Below, piece after piece: positions 51,463 to 60,372 of a stretch of 64,000 nt of DNA. The position numbers were made by a program, and so were the translations under genes. Each line of letters opens with the position of its first letter. Position 1 is the stretch's first letter. The notes beneath the pieces were generated by a model. It saw only the letters and a list, made by a program, of their open reading frames with translations, had not been told where the DNA came from and did no database searches. Source of the DNA: Xanthomonas arboricola pv. juglandis (GTDB lineage Bacteria; Pseudomonadota; Gammaproteobacteria; Xanthomonadales; Xanthomonadaceae); assembly GCF_001013475.1 (NCBI RefSeq), contig NZ_JZEF01000001.1:248001-312000 (forward strand), in the 5' to 3' direction.

Positions 51463-52712
51463 CACCAGTCCACTCCCAGGCCACGGGCCACGTCCACGCC
51501 GCTGCGCAGGCCGTCTTCGTGAAAGCCGAAGCCCCATGCAGCGCCGGCAAACCAGGTGTGCTGCAGGCCCTGGATCTCGGCCTTGCGCGTCTGCGCGGCG
51601 AGCGCGGCGGCGTTCTGCACCGGGTGGCGGTAGCGCATGCGCCGCAGCACCTTGTCCGGCGCGATGTCGTGATCGCGATTGAGGCTGACGATGAACGGCT
51701 GCGGCGCATCGATCGACTGCAGGGCGTTCATCCAGTAACTGACCGTGCACGGCGCCTGCGGGTCGGCCGGCACATGCGCATTCCACGCTGCCCAGGCGCG
51801 GCGGTCGCGCGGCAGCACGCTGGCGTCGGTGTGCAGGACGGTGTCGTTGTCCTGGTAGGTGATGCCGCCCAGAATCTGCTGCTCGGCCGCCGTGGCGTCG
51901 CTGAGCAAGGCCAGGGCATCGTCGGCATGGCAGGCCAGCACCACGTTGTCGAAGTGCTCCTCGCCACGCAGGGAGCTGAGAACCACGCCGTTGGGCGCGC
52001 GCCGGATCGCATGCACCGGCGTGGACAGGCGCTCGAGCACCTGCCAGCGCCGACGCAGCGCACGCACGTAGCTGTTGGAGCCGCCGCGCACCACCTGCCA
52101 TTGCGGACGCCCGCTGAGCTGCAGCATGTGGTGATTGGCCATGAAGCCGATCAGCTGGCCCATCGGAAATTCCAGGATGCGTTGCGAGGGCGATGACCAC
52201 AACGCCGAAGCCATCGGCACCAGATGCTGGTCGCGAAACGCGTCCGAGTAGCCATGCCGCTGCAGATACGCGCCCAGCGTGCTGAAGCGCTCTTCGCTGT
52301 GCAGCACCGCCGGTGCCTGCCGATAGAAACGGCGCAGGTCGGCCAGCATGCCCCAGAAGCGCGGGCTGAGCAGGTTGCTGCGCTGGCAGAACAGTCCGCT
52401 CAGGCTGCCGGCGTTGTATTCGAGCCCGCTGCGCGCATCGTGCACCGAAAAGCTCATCGTGGTCGGCTGCGCGGCCACGTCCAGCTCGGCGAACATGCGC
52501 GTGAGCAGCGGATAGTGCTGCGGGTTGAACACGATGAAGCCGCTGTCTACCGCATAGCGCTGGCCGTCCAGCTGGATGTCGTGCGTATGCGTATGCCCGC
52601 CCAGATAATCGGCGGCCTCGAACAAGGTGACTTCGTAGCGGCGCGACAACAGCCACGCTGCGCCCAGGCCGGCGATCCCGCTGCCGACCACGGCAATCCT
52701 GCCCTCGCTCAT
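51462..52712 (-). CDS. FAD-dependent oxidoreductase, amine-oxidase-like (operon partner of DUF1365)
   Basis: A 416-residue flavoprotein. The Rossmann motif is [19 protein letters not shown] (residues 7-25), followed by [14 protein letters not shown] for the GG box. A C-terminal FAD segment is [18 protein letters not shown] near residue 393. The substrate region has [10 protein letters not shown]. The class carries out oxidation or desaturation, as phytoene desaturase and monoamine oxidase do. The same protein family (Rv0449c) is in the Mycobacterium sigK locus. It overlaps the desaturase by four bases and is followed directly by DUF1365. Confidence 0.88.
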   Translation of the reverse strand: MSEGRIAVVGSGIAGLGAAWLLSRRYEVTLFEAADYLGGHTHTHDIQLDGQRYAVDSGFIVFNPQHYPLLTRMFAELDVAAQPTTMSFSVHDARSGLEYNAGSLSGLFCQRSNLLSPRFWGMLADLRRFYRQAPAVLHSEERFSTLGAYLQRHGYSDAFRDQHLVPMASALWSSPSQRILEFPMGQLIGFMANHHMLQLSGRPQWQVVRGGSNSYVRALRRRWQVLERLSTPVHAIRRAPNGVVLSSLRGEEHFDNVVLACHADDALALLSDATAAEQQILGGITYQDNDTVLHTDASVLPRDRRAWAAWNAHVPADPQAPCTVSYWMNALQSIDAPQPFIVSLNRDHDIAPDKVLRRMRYRHPVQNAAALAAQTRKAEIQGLQHTWFAGAAWGFGFHEDGLRSGVDVARGLGVDW

Positions 52713-53707
52713 CGGCTCACCCGCTCGGCACGTTGGGTGAGCGATTTCGGCATCGGTTTGAGGTCCCACACCAGGCCCACCCACGACATCGCGGTGAGCC
52801 CGTACCAGGTGACGTCGTACTCCCACCAGCGCAGGCCCTGGCGCGCGGAGCCGGGAAAGAAATGATGGTTGTTGTGCCAGCCCTCGCCGAAGGTGAGCAG
52901 TGCCAGCAGCCAGTTGTTGCGGCTGTCGTCGCGGGTGTCGAAGCGCCGGCTGCCGAAGCGGTGCGCCAGCGAATTGATGGTGAAGGTGGCATGGAACAAG
53001 GCCACGGTGGAGATCACAAAGCCCCACACCAGCAGCTGCGCACCGTTGGTCTTCAATGCGGGCGCGGCAACCGCCAGCCAGTCGCCGAGCAGGTACAGCC
53101 CGATCGCCAGCAGCACCGGCATCACGATGTCGAAGCGGTCCAGAAAGCGCAGCTCGGCAAAGCGACGCAGGTCGGGGATGACCTCCCAATCGGTGCGGAA
53201 GTTGCGCGGGGTCAGGAACCAGCCGGTGTGGCTCCACCAGAAGCCGTGCTGCGCCGGCGAATGCGGATCGCGGCCGGTGTCGGTATGGCGGTGATGGTTG
53301 CGATGATGCGCGGCCCACCACAGCGGCCCGCGTTGCACGCAGGTGGCGCCGAGGGCCGCAAACAGGAACTGCAGCACGCGCGAGGTCTTGAACGCGCGGT
53401 GCGAGAAATAGCGGTGATAGAACCCGGTCAGCGCGAACATGCGCAGTGCGTACAAGGCCACCGCCACGCCGACCGCGAACCAGGACGCACCGACCCAGAA
53501 CACCGCCAGGCAGGCCAGGTGCAGCGCGATGAAGGGCAGGGCACGCAGCCAGTCGATGCGGTCTGCGCGTGCCTCGTCCAGCGGCTCGTCGGTTTGCGAA
53601 TCCACCCAACGACGCAGGCTGCCGGTGCGTGCTGCGAGCCACCCGAGACAGCGGGTTTCGGCAGGCTGCGGCGGCGCGGCATGTGGGTCAAAGCCAGTAC
53701 TCGGCAC
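52709..53707 (-). CDS. Fatty acid (acyl-CoA delta-9 type) desaturase
   Basis: A 332-residue membrane diiron desaturase, first gene of the lipid operon. The three histidine boxes are HRYFSH (near residue 98), HHRNHH (near residue 135) and HNNHH (near residue 279), in the acyl-CoA/acyl-lipid desaturase layout. Membrane helices surround the boxes. A possible -10/-35 pair for an alternative sigma factor lies 30-60 bases before the start. It would supply the double bond that CFA-type enzymes use. Its overlap with the next gene (ATGA) supports joint control. Confidence 0.9.
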   Translation of the reverse strand: MPSTGFDPHAAPPQPAETRCLGWLAARTGSLRRWVDSQTDEPLDEARADRIDWLRALPFIALHLACLAVFWVGASWFAVGVAVALYALRMFALTGFYHRYFSHRAFKTSRVLQFLFAALGATCVQRGPLWWAAHHRNHHRHTDTGRDPHSPAQHGFWWSHTGWFLTPRNFRTDWEVIPDLRRFAELRFLDRFDIVMPVLLAIGLYLLGDWLAVAAPALKTNGAQLLVWGFVISTVALFHATFTINSLAHRFGSRRFDTRDDSRNNWLLALLTFGEGWHNNHHFFPGSARQGLRWWEYDVTWYGLTAMSWVGLVWDLKPMPKSLTQRAERVSR

Positions 53708-53736
53708 GCGTGGTTCTCCGTGTGTAGTCGTGACCC

Positions 53737-53765
53737 TTTACGGACGCCGCCGGCAAACAGATGCA
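53737..53765 (-). promoter_or_regulatory. Possible ECF-type promoter of the lipid operon
   Basis: On the minus strand TGCATC (53765-53760) is followed after 17 bases by CGTAAA (53742-53737), 30 bases ahead of the desaturase ATG. A CGTA-type -10 is common for ECF sigma factors. I see no matching pair ahead of the sigma gene itself, so autoregulation is not supported. Confidence 0.3.
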
Positions 53766-53891
53766 CCAGCCGGTTTGATCGTCGCATGCGTGCGCGCGCT
53801 TGGCGTGCCGGTGCGAACGAATCGCGCAATTGCGCACACATTCAACGGCGCACGCCAGGGTTGAGGCGGATGAGGCTGTTGCTTGGAAGCC

Positions 53892-53918
53892 GCCGCCTGC
53901 GACGTGGTCGCAGGCGGC
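53892..53918 (-). terminator. Hairpin between the anti-sigma gene and the lipid operon
   Basis: GCCGCCTGCGAC and GTCGCAGGCGGC form a perfect 12-base stem with a three-base loop, 15 bases after the anti-sigma stop. It lacks a T run. It may end or weaken read-through from the sigma operon, which would make a separate lipid-operon promoter necessary. Confidence 0.5.
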
Positions 53919-53933
53919 GTCAGGCGCGCCGGA

Positions 53934-54773
53934 TCAGGGCGCCATTGCCAGTGTGCTGATGCCGCCCTTGGCCACTACGGTCCCGGTGGCAATGCCGCCC
54001 GGTGCGCCGCCTGGCGGCTCCAGCGTAACGGCCAGAATGGCCTCGTTGCTGAGCATGGGCATCAGCTGATCGGGAATCTGCGCGCGGCGTGCCCGCTGGT
54101 CGTCGAAGGTACCCATCGAATGCGCCTTGCCGTCCGGCGTGATCAGCCACAACTCGGGCACCTTGTCGGCGGTGGCGGTGCGGTCCAGCGGCGTCACCGT
54201 GATGGTGTGCTTGTCGGCATCCATCAAGGCGACATAACCCGGGCGGCCGTCTTCGGTGGCCAGCGTGGAGGTCATCGCGATACCGGTTGCCGGCGCGGTG
54301 GTCGCAGGCGGCGTAACCGGTGTCTGCACCACCGGACCGGTGCCCGGCGGCGGCTGCACCGGTGCCGGCGGCGTGCGCAGGTTCAACAGCGCCAGCACGC
54401 AGACCGCGGCAGTGGCCAGGCCAGCGGCGCTTGCCCAGCGCCAGAACCGCACGCTGTTCCACACCGCTGGCTTTGGCGTGCCTGACGGCGGCGTTGCCGA
54501 TGGCGCGGAGGCCACCGCATGCAACGGCGTATCGAAGCCCAGCGTCTGGCGGATGCGTGCCCAGACCTGGCCGGGCGGCGTCACTGCGGCGATTTCGTCC
54601 AGCAACGGCGCCAGATGTTCCTGCCACTGCGTCACCGCCTGGGCGAACTGGCCGTCGGTGGCGACGCGTTGTTCGGCAGCCAGGCGCTGGTCGGCGCTGA
54701 GCAGGCCCAGCACGTATTCGCCGGCCAGCACGTCGCGCGGCGGTTCCTGGTCGATGGGAAAGGGCGTGCTCAT
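53934..54773 (-). CDS. RskA-type anti-sigma factor
   Basis: A 279-residue membrane protein. A cytoplasmic N-terminal region (about 1-105, LAGEYVLGLLSADQRLAAE) should bind the sigma factor. One helix follows near residues 112-132 (ASAAGLATAAVCVLALLN). The C-terminal periplasmic RskA domain ends with PELWLITPDGKAHSMGTF and LEPPGGAPGGIATG. A proline-rich linker separates helix and domain. The ATG at 54773 overlaps the sigma stop as ATGA. The signal that releases sigma is unknown; in Mycobacterium RskA it is redox-linked. Confidence 0.9.
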   Translation of the reverse strand: MSTPFPIDQEPPRDVLAGEYVLGLLSADQRLAAEQRVATDGQFAQAVTQWQEHLAPLLDEIAAVTPPGQVWARIRQTLGFDTPLHAVASAPSATPPSGTPKPAVWNSVRFWRWASAAGLATAAVCVLALLNLRTPPAPVQPPPGTGPVVQTPVTPPATTAPATGIAMTSTLATEDGRPGYVALMDADKHTITVTPLDRTATADKVPELWLITPDGKAHSMGTFDDQRARRAQIPDQLMPMLSNEAILAVTLEPPGGAPGGIATGTVVAKGGISTLAMAP

Positions 54774-55333
54774 CGTTCCAGACATGCCTTGAGTTTGGCC
54801 AGGCCGCGGCGGATCCAGCTTTTGACCGTGCCGATCGGTGTGTCGGTGCGCGCGGCGAGTTCTTCGTAGGTGATGCCGTCGAAAAACGCGGTGCGGATCA
54901 ATTCGCTGCGCGGCGGCTCCAGCTCGGCCAGGCAATGGTCGATGCGGCGGCGCGTGCTGGCGCGCTCGGTGCGCTCCAGCGGCGAGGCATCGCCGGCGCG
55001 CAATTCGCCGGCATCGTCCAGCGCCACATTGCGGCGTTGCGGTGCATTGGCGCGCAGATGGTCGATGGCCTTGTTGCGCGCGATCATCGCCAACCAGGTG
55101 AGCCCGCGTGCACGGGTGGGATCGAACTGCCCGGCCTTGTGCCAGATCAGCGTGAACACGTCCTGCAGCACCTCTTCGGCTTCGGCACGTTGCGGGATCA
55201 TGCGCAGGCAAACCCCGAACAGTTTGGGCGAGGTCTGCCGGTACAGCGCCTCGAAGGCATGCCGGTCGCCGCCCGCGGTGGCGGTCAGCAGTCGTCCGGC
55301 TTCATCGTCGTCGTGGCCAGGGATGGCACTCAT
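54770..55333 (-). CDS. ECF sigma factor (SigK-like)
   Basis: A 187-residue ECF sigma factor with region 2 (HAFEALYRQTSPKLFGVCLRM, AEEVLQDVFTLIWHKAGQF, LTWLAMIARNKAIDHLR) and region 4 (LEPPRSELIRTAFFDGITYEEL, GTVKSWIRRGLAKLKACL). It is coupled to the RskA-type anti-sigma downstream. The start is ATG 55333; the frame upstream is non-coding. Together with the anti-sigma it is the likely controller of the seven-gene lipid operon directly downstream, and this is supported by the equivalent Mycobacterium sigK locus. Not experimentally shown here. Confidence 0.93.
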   Translation of the reverse strand: MSAIPGHDDDEAGRLLTATAGGDRHAFEALYRQTSPKLFGVCLRMIPQRAEAEEVLQDVFTLIWHKAGQFDPTRARGLTWLAMIARNKAIDHLRANAPQRRNVALDDAGELRAGDASPLERTERASTRRRIDHCLAELEPPRSELIRTAFFDGITYEELAARTDTPIGTVKSWIRRGLAKLKACLER

Positions 55334-55391
55334 GCGGTCGGGCGTTTTTTGAGGTGAGGGCGATGCTACCGGACTGTGCTGATGCTGTCCT

Positions 55392-55760
55392 TCACTTGCG
55401 CTGAAACCACAGTAGCACTGCCGCGAGCAGCAACAGGATCTCGACCCCTGCCAATGCCACCGTGGGTGCGGAGACCGGCCACAGGCGCGCCAGCGAGACG
55501 CTGCGGAACAGCACGATCGGCACGTAGAACGCGAGTGCGACCAGCAGGCCGGTGCGCGGTTGATCGATCCATGCGAAGTAGCCGAACAGGAACGCCATGC
55601 CCAGCTGCAGGCCGCCGTAGATGACCAGGTATTCCGATTGCCCGGCCGGCGAGAGCTGGGTGTAACCCACGACATTGGCGGTCTTGGCCGGCGAGAGCGT
55701 GCACCAGATCGCCAGGACGACGTAGAGCACTGCGTTGATCCAGAGGTAGGCCTTGGCCAT
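55392..55760 (-). CDS. DUF4345 membrane protein
   Basis: A 122-residue protein with four hydrophobic helices (about 5-25, 45-65, 70-90, 95-117) and short polar loops. MAKAYLWINAVLYVVLAIWC at the start and the GYTQLSPAGQSEYLVIYGGLQLG loop are DUF4345-like. AGGA at eight bases before the ATG at 55760 supports the start. It lies 58 bases upstream of the ECF sigma gene on the same strand and could share its transcript. Function unknown. Confidence 0.8.
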   Translation of the reverse strand: MAKAYLWINAVLYVVLAIWCTLSPAKTANVVGYTQLSPAGQSEYLVIYGGLQLGMAFLFGYFAWIDQPRTGLLVALAFYVPIVLFRSVSLARLWPVSAPTVALAGVEILLLLAAVLLWFQRK

Positions 55761-55845
55761 GGCGATGGTCCTGTAGGGGAAAGGGATGACCGGGCCGTTG
55801 TACGCAACCGCGTGTGGTCGAACGTGAAGATGGCAGGTGTCTGGC

Positions 55846-56634
55846 TCACGGGGCGCTGCAACTCCTGGCCAGCGGCTGCTCGCGCGCCTGGCGCAGCTCA
55901 TCGGCGCCGACGGCACGCGCAGCGGTGTCCGGAAAAACGATGCGAACATGCGGATAGCGGCCGTGGTCGTCGCGCAGATTGCCCACGCCACGGAATTGCA
56001 ACAGACGCTTGTCGGCGATGGCATAACGCACTTCGAGCGAGGGCACCGCCGCGCCGTACCAGGCATCCAGGCTCAAGCGAAACCGGCGCTCGCCGCCGGT
56101 ATCGCCGATGCGCTCGACACGGAACGCCAGCTGGCGTTGCAGGCTGGGCAGCACGAAGTCCACGCGTTGCGGCGCGCTGGCGAGCGCCTCCCAGTTGTTG
56201 CGCAGGTAGGCATCGAAGCCGGCATCGATCACGCGTGGGCCGTCGTCGGCCGGCAGTGGCGTGCGCTGCTCGGCCTTGCCGGGCTCCTGCTGGAACATCT
56301 CGCGCACGCCGTTGCGTTGCCGCACGCCCTGGCGATAGCCGTCGCGGCCGTCGATCAGGCTGAAGTCGGGCGAGCTGCCGCCGCCATCGACCTGCTTGCG
56401 CGCGAACGGGCGCCCATCCGGGCAGCGATACAGCACCACGCGTCCGCCATCGCCGAGCAGCCAGTGCGACTCGCGATAGCGCAGCGCGCCGCTGTCGCCA
56501 TCGAAGGCATCGCCATCCACACGGGTGACCGCAGCCGCACTCAGCGGCAGGCCGCCCAGCACCAGCAGCAACAACGGCGGAATCGGCCGGCAGACGGTGG
56601 CGAGCGCGGCAAGGGCGGCGGCGAGTGGGCGCAT
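55846..56634 (-). CDS. Secreted protein of unknown function
   Basis: The 262-residue precursor has a signal sequence with a long hydrophobic run (IPPLLLLVLGGLPLSAAAV, cleavage near residue 36). The mature protein has two cysteines, a GRDGYRQGVRQRNGVREMF segment, then PQRVDFVLPSLQRQLAFRVE and a GVGNLRDDHGRYPHVRIVF repeat-like C-terminal part. No recognised domain. It lies upstream of the DUF4345 gene on the same strand with an 85-base gap, so it could be in the same transcript. Function not assigned. Confidence 0.65.
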   Translation of the reverse strand: MRPLAAALAALATVCRPIPPLLLLVLGGLPLSAAAVTRVDGDAFDGDSGALRYRESHWLLGDGGRVVLYRCPDGRPFARKQVDGGGSSPDFSLIDGRDGYRQGVRQRNGVREMFQQEPGKAEQRTPLPADDGPRVIDAGFDAYLRNNWEALASAPQRVDFVLPSLQRQLAFRVERIGDTGGERRFRLSLDAWYGAAVPSLEVRYAIADKRLLQFRGVGNLRDDHGRYPHVRIVFPDTAARAVGADELRQAREQPLARSCSAP

Positions 56635-56826
56635 CGGCGGATTCCTCGATGGGAGTGCCTACCAATACGAGCGCATCCGCAGCACGGATGCGCCGGACGC
56701 GTCAGGACGTTCCCGACAAACAGGGCGTCGTTGGCGGCCGGTGCCGATGGTCAGGGATGGCGTCGCGGTGCGATACGCGCAACGCTGGCCAGCGCTGTGT
56801 CGGATGCATGCCGACTCGCCAGCGTG

Positions 56827-57258
56827 TCAGCCGCCTGGGTGCAGCGTGATGCAGTCCACCGGGCAGGCCGGCAGGCACAGCTCGCAACCGGTGCACAGCG
56901 CGGCGATCACCGTATGCATGTGCTTGGCGCCGCCGACGATGGCGTCCACCGGGCAGGCCTGGATGCATTTGGTGCAGCCGATGCAGTCGGCCTCCACGAT
57001 CCAGGCCACCTGCGGCGGCGTGTGGCTGCCACGGCTGCGGTCGTATGGGCGTGCAGGACGCTGCAGCACGTGCGCCAACGCGCGTGCCCCGGCGTCGCCG
57101 CCGGGCGGGCAGTGATCGACGTCGGCCAGGCCATTGGCCATGGCTTGCGCATACGGGCGACAGCCGTCGTAACCGCACTGGCCGCACTGGGTCTGCGGCA
57201 GCAGGCGGTCGAGGCGTTCGACCAGATCGGGCGATGAGGCAGGCGTTGCGATGTGCAT
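56827..57258 (-). CDS. RnfB-like iron-sulfur protein, short soluble form
   Basis: A 143-residue ferredoxin-type protein. An N-terminal 4Fe-4S module ([13 protein letters not shown] and a later CPPGG, about residues 25-50) is followed by two bacterial ferredoxin motifs ([14 protein letters not shown] and [14 protein letters not shown]). This is the RnfB/RsxB arrangement, but the N-terminal membrane helix of RnfB is missing and no other rnf/rsx genes lie nearby in the window. It may pass electrons between soluble partners. A one-base gap separates it from the HAD gene stop. Confidence 0.85.
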   Translation of the reverse strand: MHIATPASSPDLVERLDRLLPQTQCGQCGYDGCRPYAQAMANGLADVDHCPPGGDAGARALAHVLQRPARPYDRSRGSHTPPQVAWIVEADCIGCTKCIQACPVDAIVGGAKHMHTVIAALCTGCELCLPACPVDCITLHPGG

Positions 57259-57259
57259 G

Positions 57260-57850
57260 TCAGTGCAGCAGGTTGCCGCGATACCAGCGCTGCTGCGCCA
57301 GCGCCAGCATCGGTTTGTCCTCGCGGCTATCGCCGTAGGCATGCACGCATTCGTAGTGCGACAGGTCGTAGCGCAGGCGGATCTGCGCGGCCTTGTGCGG
57401 ACCGCAATCGCCATCCGCATAGCGCCCGCTCAGCACGCCGGCGTGGTGTTCCAGCTTGTTGCAGATCAACGACAGGTCATGCTGGGCGCACCACGGCTGC
57501 AGATACAGGTCCAGCGAGCCGGACACCAGCACCACTTCATGCCCCTGCGCCTGGTGCCAGTCGATGCGTCGCATCATCTGGGCACGCAACATCCCGGGCA
57601 AGGCGTTGCGTGCATGGTCAGCCCCATGGGCGGCCATCTCATCCAGCGAGCGACCACTGAAGACCAGGTGCGTGACGCGCGCACGCAAGGCGTGTGCGGA
57701 GACCAGCCCGACCCGATAGCCGAACACCCACGGACCGGCCTGCCACTTCGCCGTCGCCAGCTGCGCAGGCGTCGCCACCTTGCGCAGGAAGCGCGCATAG
57801 CTGTCGCAGGTGGTGATGGTGTGGTCGAAGTCGAACAGGGCCAGGTGCAT
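57260..57850 (-). CDS. HAD-superfamily phosphatase (phosphoserine-phosphatase-like)
   Basis: A 196-residue enzyme. The nucleophile motif is FDFDHTIT (DxDxT; most relatives have Gly where this has His), with SGSL for motif II and [10 protein letters not shown] for the metal-binding end. The rest is the C1-type cap of the HAD-IB group. It removes phosphate from a small molecule or lipid, the specific substrate unknown. It is followed by the RnfB-like gene with a one-base gap, so the two are co-expressed. Confidence 0.88.
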   Translation of the reverse strand: MHLALFDFDHTITTCDSYARFLRKVATPAQLATAKWQAGPWVFGYRVGLVSAHALRARVTHLVFSGRSLDEMAAHGADHARNALPGMLRAQMMRRIDWHQAQGHEVVLVSGSLDLYLQPWCAQHDLSLICNKLEHHAGVLSGRYADGDCGPHKAAQIRLRYDLSHYECVHAYGDSREDKPMLALAQQRWYRGNLLH

Positions 57851-58047
57851 GGGGGCGGGGATTGGGGAGTCGGGAGTGGGGATTGGTTGGAGGCGTAGTG
57901 TCTGTACCTTCTCTCACCGGGAGAAGGTACCCCGCAGGGGCGGATGAGGGGTCGGGCCAGGCACGCGTGTCAGGTCTCCCTCAACAATGAGCTGTAGCTT
58001 CTACGATTCCCGATTCCCGATTCCCGATTCCCGCCCCCAATCCCGCT
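57851..58047. repeat. Intergenic repeats: hairpin and GATTCCC array
   Basis: After the HAD start, GGGGATTGGGGAGTCGGGAG runs at 57855-57885, then a hairpin TACCTTCTC/GAGAAGGTA at 57907-57931. A tract of four and a half GATTCCC units lies at 58004-58031, just before the metG stop. The first and last are members of the same heptamer family. Confidence 0.7.
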
Positions 58048-60138
58048 TCACCGCACCGGCATCCCCGGCTGCGCACCACCATCGGCGTCCAGCAGTGCCA
58101 GCGCGCCGCCGTCGAAGCCGGCCGACAGGATCATGCCTTCGCTGATGCCGAAGCGCATCTTGCGCGGGGCCAGGTTGGCGATGAACACCACGCTGCGGCC
58201 GACCAGCGCTTCCGGTTCGCCATAGCTGGCGCGGATGCCCGAGAAGATCTGGCGCTTGCCCAGTTCGCCGGCATCCAGTTCGAAGCGCAGCAGCTTGTCC
58301 GAGCCTTCCACGAATTCGCACACCAGCACCTTGCCGATGCGCAGGTCGAGCTTGGCGAAATCGTCGATGCCAATAAGACCTGTATTCGAAACGGACGTAG
58401 GGGGATTGGCCGGCGTAGCCGCTTTTGCATCGGTTTTGGCCACTTTTGCAGTGCTGACGGTGGCCGCAGCCTGGGTTGCGGGCGCGGCCATGGTGTCTTT
58501 TGAAGCGTCGGTCATGGCGTCGATCAGTTTGGGGTCGATACGGGTGAACAGGGCGGTGTAGGGCTGGATCACGTGCGCGGTCAGCGGGCGGGCGACGTCT
58601 TCCCAACTGGTCATCGGTGCCGACAGGAAGGCTTCGGCCTCGGCACAGGTGCGCGGCAGGATCGGCTTGAGCGCGGCCACCAGGATCCGGAACAGGTTCA
58701 GGCCCTGCGTGCACACCGATTGCAGTTGCGCATCGGCGCCGTCCTGCTTGGCGATCACCCACGGCTTGGTGTCGTCGATGTACTTGTTGGCCTCGTCGGC
58801 CAGCGCCATGGTCTGGCGGATCGCGCTGGCCGCATCGTTGCGCTCGTAGGCCTCGCGGATCGGCGCCAGCGCGGCGACGAAGCGGTCGTACTGCGCCGGG
58901 TCGGGCAGGGCGTCGGCCAGTTTGCCGTCGAAGCGCTTGCCGATGAAGCCTGCGCAGCGGCTGGCCAGGTTGACGAACTTGCCGACCAGATCCGCATTCA
59001 CCCGCGCGATGAAATCGCCAAGGTTGAGGTCCAGGTCGTCCACGCCGCCGGAAGACTTGGCCGCGAAGTAATAGCGCAGCGCCTCCGGTTCCAGGCCCAC
59101 GTCCAGGAAGGTCCGCGCCATCACGAAGGTGCCGCGCGACTTGGACATCTTGGCGCCGTCCACGGTGAGGTAGCCGTTGACGTGCAGCCGGGTCGGCGCG
59201 CGATGGCCGGTGCCGTGCAGCACCGCCGGCCAGAACAGGCCGTGGAAATTGACGATGTCCTTGCCGATGAAGTGATGCAGCTCGGTCTGCGTGCCGGCCA
59301 CCAGATGCGCATCGAAGTCTTCGCCCATCTGCGCGCACAGCGTCTTGAAGCTGCACAGGTAGCCGATCGGCGCGTCCAGCCACACGTAGAAATACTTGCC
59401 CGGCTGGCCGGGAATCTGGAAACCGAAATACGGCGCATCGCGCGAGATGTCCCAGGCGCGCAGGCCGCCTTCGGTGTCCAGCCATTCCTTGAGCTTGGCC
59501 TTGACCCCGGGCAGCGCCACATCGCCGGCCAGCCACTCGCGCAAAAATCCGTCGAAATGGCCCACTTCGAAGAAGAAATGCTCCGAGTCGCGCAGCTCCG
59601 GCGTGGCGCCGGAGATCACCGATTTGGGCTCCTTCAGCTCGGTCGGCGCGTAGGTGGCGCCGCAGATCTCGCAGTTGTCGCCGTACTGGTCGGCGCTGCC
59701 GCAGTTGGGGCAGATGCCCTTGATGTAGCGATCCGGCAGGAACATGCCCTTGGCCGGGTCGTAGAACTGCGCCACCGAGCGCCGGCTGATGTGACCGGCG
59801 GCCTCCAGCCTGGTGTAGAACGCCTCGGTGAGCGCGCGATTGACCGGCGAATTGGTCGAATCGTAATGATCGAAGGTCACCCCGAACGCGGCGAAATCGC
59901 GCTCATGGCTGGCCTGAATGTTGGCGATGAAGGCTTCCGGGGTGACCCCGGCCTTTTCGGCGGCGAGCATGATCGGCGTGCCGTGGGTGTCGTCGGCGCA
60001 GACGAACCAGGTCTTGTCGCCGCGCAGCCGGCGCGCGCGCACCCAGATGTCGGCCTGGATGTAGCCGACCAGATGGCCAAGATGCAGCGGCCCGTTGGCG
60101 TAGGGCAGGGCGGTGGTGACGAGTGCGGTGCGGGTCAT
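58048..60138 (-). CDS. metG: Methionyl-tRNA synthetase
   Basis: This 696-residue class I enzyme charges tRNA-Met. Visible features are the HLGH motif near residue 19 (HIGH variant), the zinc site CPNC...CEIC near residues 145-165, the KMSKS loop near residue 335, an anticodon-binding region (about 395-555) and a C-terminal tRNA-binding (EMAP/Trbp111) domain with IDDFAKLDLRIGKVL (about 595-690). A proline/alanine-rich linker (about 550-590) precedes this last domain. The length agrees with E. coli MetG (677). The stop is just after a heptamer array. Essential core gene. Confidence 0.97.
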   Translation of the reverse strand: MTRTALVTTALPYANGPLHLGHLVGYIQADIWVRARRLRGDKTWFVCADDTHGTPIMLAAEKAGVTPEAFIANIQASHERDFAAFGVTFDHYDSTNSPVNRALTEAFYTRLEAAGHISRRSVAQFYDPAKGMFLPDRYIKGICPNCGSADQYGDNCEICGATYAPTELKEPKSVISGATPELRDSEHFFFEVGHFDGFLREWLAGDVALPGVKAKLKEWLDTEGGLRAWDISRDAPYFGFQIPGQPGKYFYVWLDAPIGYLCSFKTLCAQMGEDFDAHLVAGTQTELHHFIGKDIVNFHGLFWPAVLHGTGHRAPTRLHVNGYLTVDGAKMSKSRGTFVMARTFLDVGLEPEALRYYFAAKSSGGVDDLDLNLGDFIARVNADLVGKFVNLASRCAGFIGKRFDGKLADALPDPAQYDRFVAALAPIREAYERNDAASAIRQTMALADEANKYIDDTKPWVIAKQDGADAQLQSVCTQGLNLFRILVAALKPILPRTCAEAEAFLSAPMTSWEDVARPLTAHVIQPYTALFTRIDPKLIDAMTDASKDTMAAPATQAAATVSTAKVAKTDAKAATPANPPTSVSNTGLIGIDDFAKLDLRIGKVLVCEFVEGSDKLLRFELDAGELGKRQIFSGIRASYGEPEALVGRSVVFIANLAPRKMRFGISEGMILSAGFDGGALALLDADGGAQPGMPVR

Positions 60139-60182
60139 GGCAGGCGTAATGCGGGGGACAGCCGATTATCGCATTAGTCGAG

Positions 60183-60230
60183 AGCCGGGATTGGGGCTGG
60201 GAATCGGGAATCGGGATTGGGGAATCGGTC
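60183..60230. repeat. Heptamer-type array, forward
   Basis: GGGATTGGGGCTGGGAATCGGGAATCGGGATTGGGGAATCGG-type sequence just upstream of metG (minus strand). It is the reverse complement in pattern to the array at 60338-60372. Confidence 0.7.
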
Positions 60231-60307
60231 AAAGCAGGGTCATGCGGCCATGTTGTCGAAGCGCGTAGGTGTTTGGCCGCGCGCGTAGCGTCAGGATGGG
60301 CACATGC

Positions 60308-60332
60308 AAAAAAGGCGCCCTCACGGGCGCCT
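60308..60332 (-). terminator. Rho-independent terminator after the DUF2147 gene
   Basis: AGGCGCCC (60313-60320) pairs with GGGCGCCT (60325-60332) around TCAC. On the minus strand it is followed by a run of six T (60313-60308). Confidence 0.9.
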
Positions 60333-60337
60333 GCTCG

Positions 60338-60372
60338 TACCGATTCCCCAATCCCGATTCCCGATTCCCGGC
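60338..60372. repeat. Heptamer-type array, inverse
   Basis: ACCGATTCCCCAATCCCGATT followed by CCCGATTCCCGG next to the DUF2147 stop. It forms an inverted pair with the array near metG, about 110 bases away. Confidence 0.7.

Noticed and set aside
58004..58031. CRISPR-like appearance of the GATTCCC array
   Set aside because: Units are seven bases, with no spacers between and no cas genes. It is a simple tandem repeat.
58573..60177. 534-codon plus-strand frame over metG
   Set aside because: Antisense to a complete methionyl-tRNA synthetase; no domain or start signal.
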